Assembly: GCA_021781575.1 (NCBI GenBank)
Contig: JAJXWP010000021.1
Location: 1-64,000, forward strand
DNA: 64,000 bases
Direction: 5' to 3'
From: Pseudomonadota bacterium
GTDB lineage: Bacteria; Pseudomonadota; Alphaproteobacteria; Rhodospirillales; Magnetospirillaceae
The stretch's first letter is position 1. Every line of letters starts with the position of its first letter. Made by a program: the position numbers and the translations under genes. A model generated the notes under the pieces. That model ran no database searches. It saw only the letters and a program-made list of their open reading frames with translations, and had not been told where the DNA came from. Shown piece by piece: positions 18,456 to 30,600 of the stretch.

Positions 18456-18665
18456 CTATTCCCCCGCCAGCTTGCGCGCATCCAGCGTCAGCGGCACCGG
18501 GGTGTCGGCGGGCAAAGGGGGGATTTCGAAGCGCCAGCCGTTTCCCAATTCGACCCACCCTCCCCAGAAGCCGGGATGTTCCATGGCCACCACCGGCTCT
18601 TCGAGGTCCTTCTTGGCGACATAGACCTCCCAGCCGGAAGCCTTCCTGCGCACGGTGATCTTCAT
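18456..18665 (-). CDS. nifT: NifT/FixU small nitrogen-fixation protein
   Basis: This 69-residue product matches the NifT family over its whole length, with MKITVRRKASGWEVYVAKKD, EHPGFWGGWVELGNGWRFEIP and a C-terminal LTLDARKLAGE. The biochemical role is not established; mutants in other diazotrophs show little phenotype. AGGAGG lies four bases before the ATG. It starts 9 nt after the nifB stop and is co-transcribed with it, rather than sitting after nifK as in Azotobacter. Confidence 0.92.
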   Translation of the reverse strand: MKITVRRKASGWEVYVAKKDLEEPVVAMEHPGFWGGWVELGNGWRFEIPPLPADTPVPLTLDARKLAGE

Positions 18666-18674
18666 GCGTCCTCC

Positions 18675-20132
18675 TCACGCCCGCTGCTGATGGCTGTCCG
18701 CCAAGGTGGCGCGGTACCAATCGGCCAGGGCGGTTTCGACATACTGGTGCGGATAGTTGTCGATTACGGTGATACCGGCCTCGGCCAGATCCTGCTTGGG
18801 GCAGGAGCCGATCTTGGCGGTGAAAACCGTGTCGATGCCCTGCAGCACCGCGACGATCCCCCCCATGCGGTCGTCGTCGCCATAACCGCCCAGGCAGTAG
18901 TTGTCGGCCTTGCGGTGGCCGACGAAGCGCACGCCGCGGCTGTCGACCTCGTAGACCAGGAACTCGCGGGCATGGCCGAAATGCTGGTTGATTCGGCCAC
19001 CGCTCTTGCTGCACACGGCCACCAGGCGGGCCGGCGCAGAGGCTTGCCTGAGGCGCGATCGGGCGGATTCGGCCGCGGCGCGCCGGTCCGCCCGCTCCCG
19101 CTCCACCACCTCGCGGTAGAGTGCCCGCGGCTTTGGGTCCCAGGCCACCGTGGCGGGCAGCTTGGCAAGGGTGAAGTCCTGGCAAGAGTCCTCGCCCAGC
19201 ATGCCGACGGCGTCGGCGCGGCACTGCCGGCAATGGCGCATCAGGCGCGCCCCACCCTGCAGCCGGTCCTGGAGATCCTTCAATTCCGCCGGAGTGGGAC
19301 CGCGCCGGCGGTCGAGACCGAAGCGGGTACCATGGGCCGGGTCCGAGATCAGCGGCAGCAGGTTGTGCAGGAAGGCGCCGCGAGCGCGGATGGCGGCGTT
19401 GACCGCCACCAGATGGTCGTCGTTGATGCCCGGAATCATCACCGAGTTGACCTTGACCAGCACGCCCTTGGCGATCAACCGCTCGAGGCCTTCCATCTGA
19501 CGCTCGTGCAGGATGCGTGCGGCATCGAGGCCGGTCCAGCGGCGGTGGTTGTAGAAGATCCAGGGATGGATCCGCGCACCGACGGCAGGATCGACCATGT
19601 TGATCGTGACGGTCACGTGGTCGATATTGCGCGAGACGATCTCATCCACATGGTCGGGCAGTGCCAGGCCATTGGTGGACAAGCAGAATTTGAGGTCAGG
19701 CAGGGCCTGGGCGACGCGATCGAAGGTCTCGAAGGTCCGCCGCGCGTCGAACAGAGCGTCGCCTGGTCCCGCCACCCCCAACACCGAGAGCTGTGGAATC
19801 TGCGCGGCCACCACCAACACCTTCTGCGCCGCTTGCTCCGGGGTGAGCCGCTCCGAGGTCACCCCCGGACGCGACTCGTTGGCGCAGTCGAACTTGCGAT
19901 TACAGTAATTGCACTGGATATTGCAGGCGGGGGCCACCGCCACATGCATGCGGGCGAAGTAGTGGTGGGCATCTTCGCTGTAGCAGGGATGATCCTTGAT
20001 CTTGTCCCACACCTCGGCCGGGATGTCGCCTGGGTCGGCCGAAGAGCCGCAGCCCCCGGCCGAGCACCCTGTCGTCGACGCCGACGGGGCCTTCCGGGCG
20101 ATGCTGCTCAGGGGAATGACAGTGTGGCTCAT
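18675..20132 (-). CDS. nifB: NifB, NifB-co synthase (radical SAM plus NifX domain)
   Basis: NifB fuses two [4Fe-4S] clusters with a central carbide into NifB-co, the core of FeMo-co. The 485-residue protein has the radical-SAM motif CNIQCNYC (near residue 75) and the cluster-ligand region HPCYSEDAHHYFARMHVAVAP. A C-terminal NifX-like domain follows (CSKSGGRINQHFGHAREFLVYE). The N-terminus carries a Cys-Gly-rich TTGCSAGGCGSS. It is the first gene of a nifB-nifT unit with its own sigma-54 promoter. Confidence 0.97.
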   Translation of the reverse strand: MSHTVIPLSSIARKAPSASTTGCSAGGCGSSADPGDIPAEVWDKIKDHPCYSEDAHHYFARMHVAVAPACNIQCNYCNRKFDCANESRPGVTSERLTPEQAAQKVLVVAAQIPQLSVLGVAGPGDALFDARRTFETFDRVAQALPDLKFCLSTNGLALPDHVDEIVSRNIDHVTVTINMVDPAVGARIHPWIFYNHRRWTGLDAARILHERQMEGLERLIAKGVLVKVNSVMIPGINDDHLVAVNAAIRARGAFLHNLLPLISDPAHGTRFGLDRRRGPTPAELKDLQDRLQGGARLMRHCRQCRADAVGMLGEDSCQDFTLAKLPATVAWDPKPRALYREVVERERADRRAAAESARSRLRQASAPARLVAVCSKSGGRINQHFGHAREFLVYEVDSRGVRFVGHRKADNYCLGGYGDDDRMGGIVAVLQGIDTVFTAKIGSCPKQDLAEAGITVIDNYPHQYVETALADWYRATLADSHQQRA

Positions 20133-20175
20133 GGTGGCGACCCTCCTCGTTGCGGGAACGACGAAGGGATCTGAC

Positions 20176-20190
20176 GCAAGCCCTATGCCA
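20176..20190 (-). promoter_or_regulatory. sigma-54 promoter of nifB
   Basis: On the minus strand TGGCATAGGGCTTGC gives GG-N10-GC spacing and a good TTGC -12 box, about 45 nt upstream of the nifB ATG. Confidence 0.85.
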
Positions 20191-20254
20191 ACGGCTACTC
20201 TATTGATTTTGCACGATTGACGGATGGGGCACTGTCCGAACCCCGACGCCTCCT

Positions 20255-20270
20255 TGTCGGAGAGCCGACA
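20255..20270. promoter_or_regulatory. NifA upstream activator site for nifB
   Basis: TGTCGGAGAGCCGACA is a perfect TGT-N10-ACA site with inverted arms, about 65 bp upstream of the -24 element and 70 bp past the nifA stop. Confidence 0.85.
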
Positions 20271-20341
20271 AACGAAAGACCCCAGACCGTCATCCCGACG
20301 AACGAAGCGAGGAGCGGCCTCGTGGGGGCGAGAAATGCGAG

Positions 20342-22003
<1,662 letters not shown>

Positions 22004-22234
22004 TTATAGGCACAGACCATACCGTCCTATTATTTAGGCATACACTACTCCGGTTTCCCACCGCTCTGCCAGCGGTCTGTTCATAATTCCGTGACCGGCC
22101 GCCCGACGCGGCAGGCGGATAGCTCACATGCCAATTGCTCGAGCGTGCTCCGCCCTCAACCAGGCAGGCAACTGGCTTGCCGGCATGGGCTATCGGCTAC
22201 GTCTTGACGGCGACTGAGGGAAGTTGAAGGATTA

Positions 22235-22960
22235 ATGGACATGCATGGGCTCAGGAAGATACCGATGCAGCCAAGGCAAGCGGAGCAATCGCAATTCATC
22301 GAGCACACCATGAGCTTCATCGGATCCCTGCTGGGGTCGGACAAGATTGCGTTCTACCAGGTCGATGAACATCAAAGACTAATTGAATTCCGGCTTCGAA
22401 ACATCGATCGCGAGTTCCACGACGCCTATCTGGACGGAATGCATGCCTATGATCCGCTTCATGTCACTAGGCTGAGCCTTGCCGACTCTTCGCGGAACAT
22501 CTTCCAGCTTCACGATGAGGAGTGCGACGGGCCTCCTTCCAATATTGTGAAATATCGGGAATTCCTTACTTTCTTTCAGGTTTCCGATGTTTTCGAAATG
22601 CTGTTCAGATGCGAAGGCCGGGTCATTGCCGGCGCCAGTGTCCTGTACGACGAATTGGTGTCGTTCAATCGCCCCCTGGCGCTTCTGCAGACCGTTCATG
22701 CTTATATCGAATTCAATTTGATGAGATACATTCGGCAGTCCGATCATTATATGCGGACAATTCTCGGCAGCCGCTATGGGCTATCGTCCCGCGAGATCGA
22801 CGTCGCCGAACTGATTTGCTGCGGTCGCACCAATGCAGAAATCGGCCAATTGCTGCGCGTCGGCCTCGCTACCGTAAAGACGCATCTCATCAAGATTTAC
22901 CAGAAGCTGGGTGTCGAGAATCGCGCCAGCGTCGTCGCTTTCATTTCGCACCTCAGATAG
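22235..22960 (+). CDS. LuxR-family transcriptional regulator
   Basis: This 241-residue regulator has an N-terminal ligand-binding-like domain of about 170 residues and a C-terminal LuxR helix-turn-helix (LSSREIDVAELICCGRTNAEIGQLL, then VKTHLIKIYQKLGVENRA). The hallmark residues of acyl-homoserine-lactone binders are not obvious, so the signal is unknown. It is followed after 96 nt by a MoaF-like gene and a permease on the same strand, which are its likely targets. Its codon use is somewhat more AT-rich than the flanking nif genes. AAGG lies just before the ATG. Confidence 0.82.
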   Translation: MDMHGLRKIPMQPRQAEQSQFIEHTMSFIGSLLGSDKIAFYQVDEHQRLIEFRLRNIDREFHDAYLDGMHAYDPLHVTRLSLADSSRNIFQLHDEECDGPPSNIVKYREFLTFFQVSDVFEMLFRCEGRVIAGASVLYDELVSFNRPLALLQTVHAYIEFNLMRYIRQSDHYMRTILGSRYGLSSREIDVAELICCGRTNAEIGQLLRVGLATVKTHLIKIYQKLGVENRASVVAFISHLR

Positions 22961-23056
22961 CTCTCCACCGTTCGGTTGATTGGCAATCGGCGTCGAAGCC
23001 GAGAAAAATCCGGTCTTGATCAGGGCGAAGCCCGACACAGCCGGAGCGAAAAGAGC

Positions 23057-23878
23057 ATGAGCGCCAATAATCCCGCATGGATCATGGTCGGGGATCTGGA
23101 AAAAGGCTTTGCGCCAGACAACAACACATTGCCACAAAGCGGCGGCCTGGCAGGCAAGAGCCTTCGCCTGATCGGCGATCCCGTGGGCGGTGCGACGGAA
23201 CTTCGCTTCGAAACGCCCGAGCGGCTGGCGTGGGAGCTGTCGCCGGAATCGCGGCGCGGGACCGAGCGCTATACGGCGACCACCTTGCGCCAATCCATCT
23301 ATTTCGTCGATTACCTTGCCAGCAGCGCCGCTGCGACCAGCGTGAGCATCATTCTCGACCTCGCCCGCAATCTTTACACCTCGGTAACGGCGCGCATGCC
23401 GGCGGAAGATCAAATCGAGAAAAGCCTTTTTCGACGCGCCGCCGAGGGACAGGAACTGACCGCCGTCGACGTGACCATCGTGTCGGGGATCCTTGAAGGC
23501 GGCAATTCAACCGGCTCGCCAATCCACCGGCCGACAGATGAGATGGTCGGCAAGCGCATCATGTACACCTACAGCAATACTGAATGCTACGAACACATTT
23601 ACCTCAACCAGAACTTCTACACTTGGCATTGCCTGGAAGGGCTCGAGAAAGGATTGGCCGACACAGATCGCTGTCATTACATCAAGGTTGACGAAGATCT
23701 TTATCTGTTCGTGTGGCGCGAAAAGATCATCCCGACTGTCGGCGTGGTGATGATCGATCTCGATCGGATGAAAACAACGGGAAAGATTCTGGGTTACGAA
23801 GGCCAGAACGTCGGCCTGCTATCCAACTTCCCCGTTGGCGCCCATGCCCGCCTGCTCAACGTCACCAGCCACAGGTGA
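23057..23878 (+). CDS. MoaF-like protein
   Basis: This 273-residue protein appears to have two beta-rich halves. The C-terminal one (MVGKRIMYTYSNTECYEHIYLN, KVDEDLYLFVWREKIIP, GVVMIDLDRMKTTGKILG) resembles the lipocalin-like MoaF family, first described in the Klebsiella monoamine regulon. No catalytic residues are known for MoaF, so the role is open. The start at MSANNPAWIMVG is chosen because the upstream part is not protein-like. It ends 8 nt before the permease start and 96 nt after the LuxR gene, suggesting a small regulated operon for amine or aromatic-acid uptake. Confidence 0.6.
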   Translation: MSANNPAWIMVGDLEKGFAPDNNTLPQSGGLAGKSLRLIGDPVGGATELRFETPERLAWELSPESRRGTERYTATTLRQSIYFVDYLASSAAATSVSIILDLARNLYTSVTARMPAEDQIEKSLFRRAAEGQELTAVDVTIVSGILEGGNSTGSPIHRPTDEMVGKRIMYTYSNTECYEHIYLNQNFYTWHCLEGLEKGLADTDRCHYIKVDEDLYLFVWREKIIPTVGVVMIDLDRMKTTGKILGYEGQNVGLLSNFPVGAHARLLNVTSHR

Positions 23879-23885
23879 CCGGCCG

Positions 23886-25325
23886 ATGCCGTTCCAAGGA
23901 ACCAGCAACATGGACAACGGACAGCCGCTGGCCGAACCTCCCGCCGCGGCCGGGATTAACCACCATCGCGACAATTTCCAGGCGGTTCTGGGATTTCGTG
24001 CGCTCTTTTCGGGCGCGGTGGGAATCGTCGTCGGGCAGAATGCCATCGTCTCGGTTCTGCATGGCGTGGGCTACGGCGGGTTCGATTTCCTGGTAGTTCT
24101 GGGGATCGGCTTCCTGTTCGCGCTTTGCAACGCCGCCACCTTCTCGGAGCTGTCGCTGATGTTACCGAGGGCAGGCGGGCTTAGCACCTATACCGAGGTG
24201 GCTCTCGGCAACTTCCCGGCCATCGTCGCCACCTTTTCCGGCTATGTGGTGGTCGCCATGTTCGGCCTGTCGGCCGAAATCAAGCTGGTCGACGACGTCA
24301 TGGGAACCCTGTTTCCTGGCGTGCTGCCGCCCTTGGTGCTTCCGTTCACGCTGCTTGGGGTCTTCGTCGTGCTGAACATCCGCGGCACGGATGTTTTCGC
24401 ACGCCTGCAGAATGTCCTTACTTTCCTCACCATCACAATCTGTCTGGCACTGGGACTTTCAGCCCTCACCCGAACCGGCGCCCCTCTGCCGCCGGGGCAG
24501 GTGCCCTTCGCCGACTGGGGCGCCCTGGATGGCGGCATTTTCAACCTGATGACTCTGGGTATCTGGGCCTTCACCGGACTGGAATTCATTTGCCCCCTGA
24601 TCGAGGAGGCGCGCGACCCCGCCCGTAACATTCCACGAGCCATGTTGCTGGGCAGCCTGACCATCGGGATCGTCTATCTACTTCTCGCCCTGGGAGCGGG
24701 AACCTATCTGAACCGCAGGGCCTTGCTCGGCCCTGTCCCACACCTGATTTACGCGGTCGCGGTGTTCGGCAAGCCAGCGCGCATCGCTGTCGCCGTCATC
24801 GCCCTCACCGCCTCGGGGAGTGTCGTCAATACGGTTCTCGCCGGCGTGTCGCGCATGCTCTACGGCATGGCCCGCAACGGGCAGGTGTTCCCCGTCTTCA
24901 AGAGACTACACCGAAAACACCAGACGCCTTCGGTGGCCATCGTGTTCATGGCTCTGATCACCGCCGTGCCGCTGACCTTGATCGGTAGCGACCCCGACGC
25001 GATCACCACGCTTCTCATCGCCGCGTCGGCCTCCTGGCTGCTGGCCTATATCGTCGCGCACCTCGACGTGATCGTCCTGCGCCGGCGCATGCCGACGCTC
25101 GCGCGGCCGTTCAAGACACCGCTCTATCCTCTGCCGCAAGTCCTGGGTATCGGCGGCATGACCTACGCCATCATCAACAATTCGCCGTCCCCCGAAATGA
25201 CCAAAACGGTGTTTCTGCTGACCGGCGTGGTCCTGCTCGGCGTGTCCGCCATGGCGGCCTACTGGGTGAAGGCTGTCATGAAGCGCGGATTGTTCGAACC
25301 CTCCGCCACGGGGAGGGCGTCATGA
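23886..25325 (+). CDS. APC-family amino acid/amine permease
   Basis: The product is about 479 residues with 12 predicted membrane helices. It carries the APC signatures ALFSGAVGIVVGQNAI (helix 1), FTGLEFICPLIEEARDPARNIPRA and a conserved VSRMLYGMARNGQVFP. It likely imports an amino acid or amine by proton symport; the substrate cannot be inferred. A second ATG at 23910 with AAGGA nine bases upstream is equally possible. It is the last gene of the LuxR-MoaF-permease set and is followed by about 200 nt without a gene. Confidence 0.85.
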   Translation: MPFQGTSNMDNGQPLAEPPAAAGINHHRDNFQAVLGFRALFSGAVGIVVGQNAIVSVLHGVGYGGFDFLVVLGIGFLFALCNAATFSELSLMLPRAGGLSTYTEVALGNFPAIVATFSGYVVVAMFGLSAEIKLVDDVMGTLFPGVLPPLVLPFTLLGVFVVLNIRGTDVFARLQNVLTFLTITICLALGLSALTRTGAPLPPGQVPFADWGALDGGIFNLMTLGIWAFTGLEFICPLIEEARDPARNIPRAMLLGSLTIGIVYLLLALGAGTYLNRRALLGPVPHLIYAVAVFGKPARIAVAVIALTASGSVVNTVLAGVSRMLYGMARNGQVFPVFKRLHRKHQTPSVAIVFMALITAVPLTLIGSDPDAITTLLIAASASWLLAYIVAHLDVIVLRRRMPTLARPFKTPLYPLPQVLGIGGMTYAIINNSPSPEMTKTVFLLTGVVLLGVSAMAAYWVKAVMKRGLFEPSATGRAS

Positions 25326-25528
25326 CCCACACCGGCGGCAGTCAAAATTGCGTCGGCGGGCCGGACCTTCCGTGCAGTGGAAGCAATATTCGCAAGCCCC
25401 GAAGGCACGCCACCGCCGCACAACGGCCCGTTGCACAGCGTTGAGATGCGCGTCCGTCACTTGGGAGCGGCGCCGCCGAGCCCACAGCATCCAATGCCAT
25501 GAACACAGCGTTCCGCTGGTCTGGACCG

Positions 25529-27229
25529 CTACAGTGCGAAACCGGCCTTGCCGACCAACAACCGGTGAAAGTCGCGCAAGGCATCGCGGGCTTTCACCGG
25601 ATCGGCGATACCTTCGACAAAATGTTCATCGAAATTGGGCTGACGCAATAATTCGATGGTGCGCTGGCGGGCGCGCGTGAGGGCCCTGCCTTCGGGCAGC
25701 ACGCCCGATGAGCAAAACTGCACAAGCCGCAATGCGCGATCGCGCAGCGCCGAGCCTGGGTGGTCGAGTCTTTCGATAATCTTTTCTTCAACCAGATATT
25801 CATCGAGCAGCCTGTCGATATGCGAAAGGACCGGCTGCTTGATATCTTGCGCATAAGGGGCCGCCATCACCGCATTGAATGCGCAGGCCGCCCGAAGCAT
25901 GCGATCCTTTGGCGACAAGCGGCTTTGGACGAGGTTGGTGATGTGCTGGCCTTCGATCCCCGCCGGGTAGGTTTCGGCCAACTTCATGGCGGCTTCCGCC
26001 GCAAACTCCCCATGCGCCAACTCACACAGATAAATTATGCCGTAAGCCCGATCGGGCATGGCGCGAAAGACGCCGCTCACGGCATCGAAGCGGGCGCCAC
26101 CCTTCGTCAAATGAAGATAGCGATGGGTCAATGCCAAGGCAGTCTTAGGGCCGTCGAGCAAACCGCGGAGCGTAAGAAGCTTGAGCAAGACCTTTTTGAA
26201 CGCGTCATATTCCTGCTGGTCGTCGCTGCGGTAAAGCGGGCTGGCCGCCGAAACTTGACGATGCGCCCGATCGATCATGCCCGCTCGGCTCTCCGGCAAC
26301 CGCCGTTCGGCAAACAGCCTGTTGAGCAGCGCCGCCGCCTCCGGAGCGTCGCTTTTCCGGTTGGAAAAGGTGCCGTCGGCAAGGTCGATCATGCTGCAGA
26401 TGGCAGCCCCCAACCCCGCTTGCCACCCCAGAATTTCCTGGACGGCGCTGGTTTCCAGAAGTTCGGCGATGAAGCCGTCCATGAGGGCGGCCAAAGCGGG
26501 AACCTCGACCCCTTGGGCAAGTTTGCACAGCCGCTCCAACTTGCCCGAGAAGCTTCGGATATCCTTCAGATCGCGGGTAAGCGCAGTCCGTACCAAATAA
26601 TCGCGCTCCCACTGGTCCGTTGTCGGCGGCAGTCCGTTGACGATGTCGGTCAACGAATTCTTTTGGCTGGGCAGCCCGATAGATTCCAGATTGCGGGCCT
26701 TGGCAAGGATGTCCTCGATGGCCTTGAATATTTCTTCCCTGCGCGCTTTGGCGTCACCCCCACTGGCGCGCGCCTGCAAGGAAGCAACCCGGTCAACCGC
26801 CGACGGCACCATGGTCCCCTTGTCCCGCAGGCGCTTCAGGTCGCGGCTGCTGTGGAGCACCTCGGTCGGCGTGAGTGTGACCTTGTCCAGATAGCTGTGA
26901 AATATTCGCCCCATCACCAGACGGCTGGCCAAGCCGAAATAATCCTCTAGCTTCTTGCACGGCTCCGGGACCAAGTCGACATGGTCGATGTGATCGACAC
27001 TGTCCTCCCTGACCGTCTGCGTCTTGCAGAAGATCTCATTTTCCATTTCCGTACCGTCGGCGCGCAACCAGCATCGCAACACCCGTACGCCCTCGCACTT
27101 GGGGTCTGCGACGCGGCTCTGCGCCGTTGTCTTGGCGACATCTTCGTCGGTCAGGCGAGTTTCGGTGGCCCAGCGGCCACCACGCATGATTTGGATATCA
27201 TAGCTCGTGCGGCTTCGCGGTGCGGTCAT
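25529..27229 (-). CDS. 566-aa protein of unknown function in a two-component operon
   Basis: I do not recognise the family. A small N-terminal alpha/beta segment (YDIQIMRGGRWATETRLTDE ... GVRVLRCWLRADGTEMEN, residues about 8-70) is followed by almost 500 residues that look wholly alpha-helical, without membrane segments or nucleotide motifs. The start codon overlaps the stop of the CheY-like gene (ATGA), so the two are translationally coupled. Both follow the hybrid kinase by short gaps. The protein is therefore probably the output or adaptor of that phosphorelay. It reads intact along its length with normal codon bias. Confidence 0.8.
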   Translation of the reverse strand: MTAPRSRTSYDIQIMRGGRWATETRLTDEDVAKTTAQSRVADPKCEGVRVLRCWLRADGTEMENEIFCKTQTVREDSVDHIDHVDLVPEPCKKLEDYFGLASRLVMGRIFHSYLDKVTLTPTEVLHSSRDLKRLRDKGTMVPSAVDRVASLQARASGGDAKARREEIFKAIEDILAKARNLESIGLPSQKNSLTDIVNGLPPTTDQWERDYLVRTALTRDLKDIRSFSGKLERLCKLAQGVEVPALAALMDGFIAELLETSAVQEILGWQAGLGAAICSMIDLADGTFSNRKSDAPEAAALLNRLFAERRLPESRAGMIDRAHRQVSAASPLYRSDDQQEYDAFKKVLLKLLTLRGLLDGPKTALALTHRYLHLTKGGARFDAVSGVFRAMPDRAYGIIYLCELAHGEFAAEAAMKLAETYPAGIEGQHITNLVQSRLSPKDRMLRAACAFNAVMAAPYAQDIKQPVLSHIDRLLDEYLVEEKIIERLDHPGSALRDRALRLVQFCSSGVLPEGRALTRARQRTIELLRQPNFDEHFVEGIADPVKARDALRDFHRLLVGKAGFAL

Positions 27230-27627
27230 GGCAAGCTCGCTTTCAGAGCCCGTTCCATGGAACGTTTCACCGCGTTAATGGAGACAGGCTTGACCAGATA
27301 GCCGTTCACTTTCAGGTCCTTGGCGGTCAAAACGGCCTCCTCCCCGGCATCGGAGGTCAGCATTATGACCACTGTGGAAGCGACACCGGCCATTGGCGAG
27401 TTCCTGACCTCGCCAACGTAGACGAAGCCATCCTCGCCAGGCATATGAATGTCGCAAAATACCAGGTCCGGCCGTACACGCATGGTTTCGACAAGACCCG
27501 CCTGAACCGAATCCGCCTGGTAGATGCTCTTTACACCGATCTGGAGCAGAATTTCGCTCAGTGTTGAGCGAATGAAGGACTGGTCGTCAATCAACAGAAC
27601 CTTCAGCTTACGAACATCGATGATCAT
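27226..27627 (-). CDS. CheY-like single-domain response regulator
   Basis: This 133-residue receiver has all phosphorylation residues: the acidic pair in LLIDDQS, phospho-acceptor Asp59 in VFCDIHMPG, Thr91 in MLTSD and Lys113 in GYLVKPVS. There is no DNA-binding output, so it signals by protein contact. It lies 11 nt downstream of the hybrid kinase and overlaps the 566-aa gene by four bases. The kinase Hpt domain is its likely phosphodonor and the 566-aa protein its likely partner. Confidence 0.92.
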   Translation of the reverse strand: MIIDVRKLKVLLIDDQSFIRSTLSEILLQIGVKSIYQADSVQAGLVETMRVRPDLVFCDIHMPGEDGFVYVGEVRNSPMAGVASTVVIMLTSDAGEEAVLTAKDLKVNGYLVKPVSINAVKRSMERALKASLP

Positions 27628-27638
27628 GCGTTGCCTTT

Positions 27639-30600
27639 TTATGCAAGAAACGTGGACAGGGCCGAACGGAGTTCATCGAGAGTCGGAGCCATGAGGGGGG
27701 TCAACATGCGGATGATCTTGGACTGCCCGGCGACCGCGGCCGCTTCGATGTCGGCAGCAAGGCGGCCAAGTCTGATCGCCCCGGCGGTGTTGGAGGTTCC
27801 CTTGAGGGCGTGGGCTATCTGTCTCAGCCGTTCGGCGTCTTCGCCACCCGCGGCGGTTTCCAGGGCCGAAACCTGTGTCACCGCGTCCGCGACGAATCCC
27901 GCCACCATCGGCTTCAAACGAGCCATATCCCATTTGTAGATCGGCCCCATCCGCTCGAAATCGAAAATATCGGAATCAATTTCCGGTGGGTTCCAATTGC
28001 CGTCCGTAGCCGCGGCGGCAACCGGAGCCGGCTGGCTTGCCCACTTCAATATGGTTGCCACCAAGGCGTCCGGATCGATCGGCTTGGCCAAGTGGTCGTT
28101 CATACCGGCGGCAAGGCATTTTTCGCGGTCGGCCTGCATGGCATTGGCCGTCATGGCGAGGATGGGCAGATCGGTCCGGCCCGATTTGCGGATTTCGGCG
28201 GTGGCCGTGACACCGTCCATCACCGGCATCTGCATGTCCATCAGCACAAGGTCATAACGGCCGCCTTTGACCTTGTCGACCGCAACTTGGCCGTTCTCGG
28301 CCACCTCGACTACCATGCCGGCATCCGCCAGCATCTCGGTGGCCACCTGCTGATTGAATTCATTGTCCTCGGCCAGCAGGACGCGCAGCCCTTTGAGCGT
28401 CGCCAGGTCGGATTTGGGTGTCGCGCCGCCGTCCCAACCGATGGCGCCCTCACCTGCAGCATCGCCTCCAAGAGCCCGAATGACGACATCGAACAGCATC
28501 GAGGGGTTGACCGGCTTGATCAGAATGTCCTCGAATCCCAGATCCTCGGCGCTCTTCAGGACATCCTCGCGGCCATAAGCCGTCACCATGATCAGGCGCG
28601 GTTCCCGCGACAGCCCCAGCGATTTGATATTCCGGCCTGTCTCCAGGCCATCCATTTCCGGCATCTGCCAGTCAAGGAACACGATGTCGAATGGATCTTC
28701 GTTCGCCGCTTTGCGGACCGCAGAGATGGCCGCGTCGCCAGACGCCACCGCCTCGACCTGGAATGACATGGACGACAACATGTCCACAAGCACCAAACGA
28801 GCGTATTCATGGTCGTCCACCACCAGCATCCGCCTGCCGCGAAGGTCGATCCCCGGAAGCAGGACTCGGGGCGCGTGCCCCTTACCCAGCCGCGCCGTGA
28901 ACCAGAAGGTGGACCCCTTGCCGGGTATGCTTTCGACACCGACGCCACCGCCCATCAGGTTCGCCAACTGCTTGGCGATGGCCAAGCCGAGCCCGGTGCC
29001 ACCGTATTTGCGGGTGGTCGACGTGTCAGCCTGCTGAAAGCTTTGGAACAGACGCCCCATCTGCTCTTCGGTCAAGCCGATGCCGGTGTCACGGACCTCG
29101 AAGCGAAGGGTGACGTCTTCGCCGTGGTCCTCCGCCAGGCGAACGACAATGTCTATTTCTCCCTTCTCGGTGAACTTGACGGCATTATTGGCGTAGTTGA
29201 TGAGAATTTGTCCCAGCCGCAGCGGGTCTCCCATCAGATGGAGGGGAACGTCTGCCGCAACGTCGAAAACCAGTTCCAGACCTTTCGCGGCCGTTTTCTC
29301 GGAAATCAGATTGGCGAGGTTTTCCAACACATTGTCGAGATGGACGTCGATCCGTTCGACCGACAGCTTGCCTGCCTCGATTTTCGAAAAATCGAGAATG
29401 TCGTTGATGATTCCCAGCAGATGTTGACCGGATTGCTGGATCTTCTTCACGTAATCCTTCTGGCGCGGATTGAGATCCGTCTTCAGGGCCAGATGCGACA
29501 TTCCGATGATGGCATTCATCGGAGTGCGGATTTCATGGCTCATATTGGCCAGGAAGTCGGCCTTGGTCCGGGCCGCGGCTTCGGCGGCGGTCTTGGCGGC
29601 GGCCAGTTCGTTCTCAAACCGCCGCCGTTCGCTGAGATCGCGGATGATCTCGATCGCCCCGATGATCTCGCCGTCGGCATCGCGTAGAGCCGAGGCGCTG
29701 CCCTCGAAAAAGGTCTCGCGCGTGCGGGTGGAAATGTGGCCTTCGCCGATCAGAACGCCGCCCAGGCGCCGCACATGGCTGTACTTGGTCAACATGTCTT
29801 CTTCCGGCAGGAAGGCCAGGTCGATGAGGATCGGCCGTCGCTCGCCATAGAAGGGCAGCGCATATTCGTAATCGCCTTTGCCGATCATATCCTGGGCCTT
29901 GACGCCGCTGAGATCTTCGATGGCCGGGTTCCACGCGGTGACGACGCCATGCCGGTCGATAACGAATGTGGCGTCGGGCAGATGTTCAAGGATGGCGGCG
30001 AGGTGGCGCCGTTCGGCGTCCAACGCCTTCTCGGCCTGCTTGCGCTCGCTGATATCGCGGAACGAAACCACCGCCCCCACCGGCTCACCGCCCCTAAGCG
30101 CGGGCGTGGTGAAATATTCGGCCGGGAAGAACGTCCCGTCCTTGCGCCAGAGAATCTCGTCAGCGCTGGTCCGGCTACGGCCGTCGCGGGCAGCGCCGCA
30201 CATGGGGCAATTCGCTTCGGGCACGACGGTGCCGTCCGCCCGGCTGTGGTGGATCAGGGCGTGAATTGCCTGGCCGGTCATCTGCTCGGGATCGTAGCCG
30301 AGCATTCGAGCGCCGGCGGCATTGACGAACGTCACCTGCCCCTCGGCATCGAGGCCGCAGATTCCCTCGTCGATGGAGCCGAGAATCAGGCGCGAGCGTT
30401 CCTCGGCTTCGGCCAGATCCAAGGCCTGTTCCTCGACCCGCCGCCCCTGCTCGGCCATCTGCTCGTTGATGAGTTCCAACTCTTCCTTGCGGGCCGCAAT
30501 CTGACGTTCCGAGGCCGCCAGATTGGCCGCTTGGATCTGAGTCTCCTCCAGCAATTTGCGCGTCTTCAGGTTGCCAGCCAGGATTTCGATGTTCAGCGCT

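Noticed and set aside
20233-20248. TGTCCGAACCCCGACG near nifB as a second NifA site
   Set aside because: It ends in ACG rather than ACA and lacks inverted arms; only the 20255-20270 site is called.
22011-22081. Distant inverted repeat ACAGACC/GGTCTGT between nifA and the LuxR gene as a LuxR operator
   Set aside because: Seven-base arms 56 nt apart are expected by chance in this length of sequence and do not resemble a lux box.
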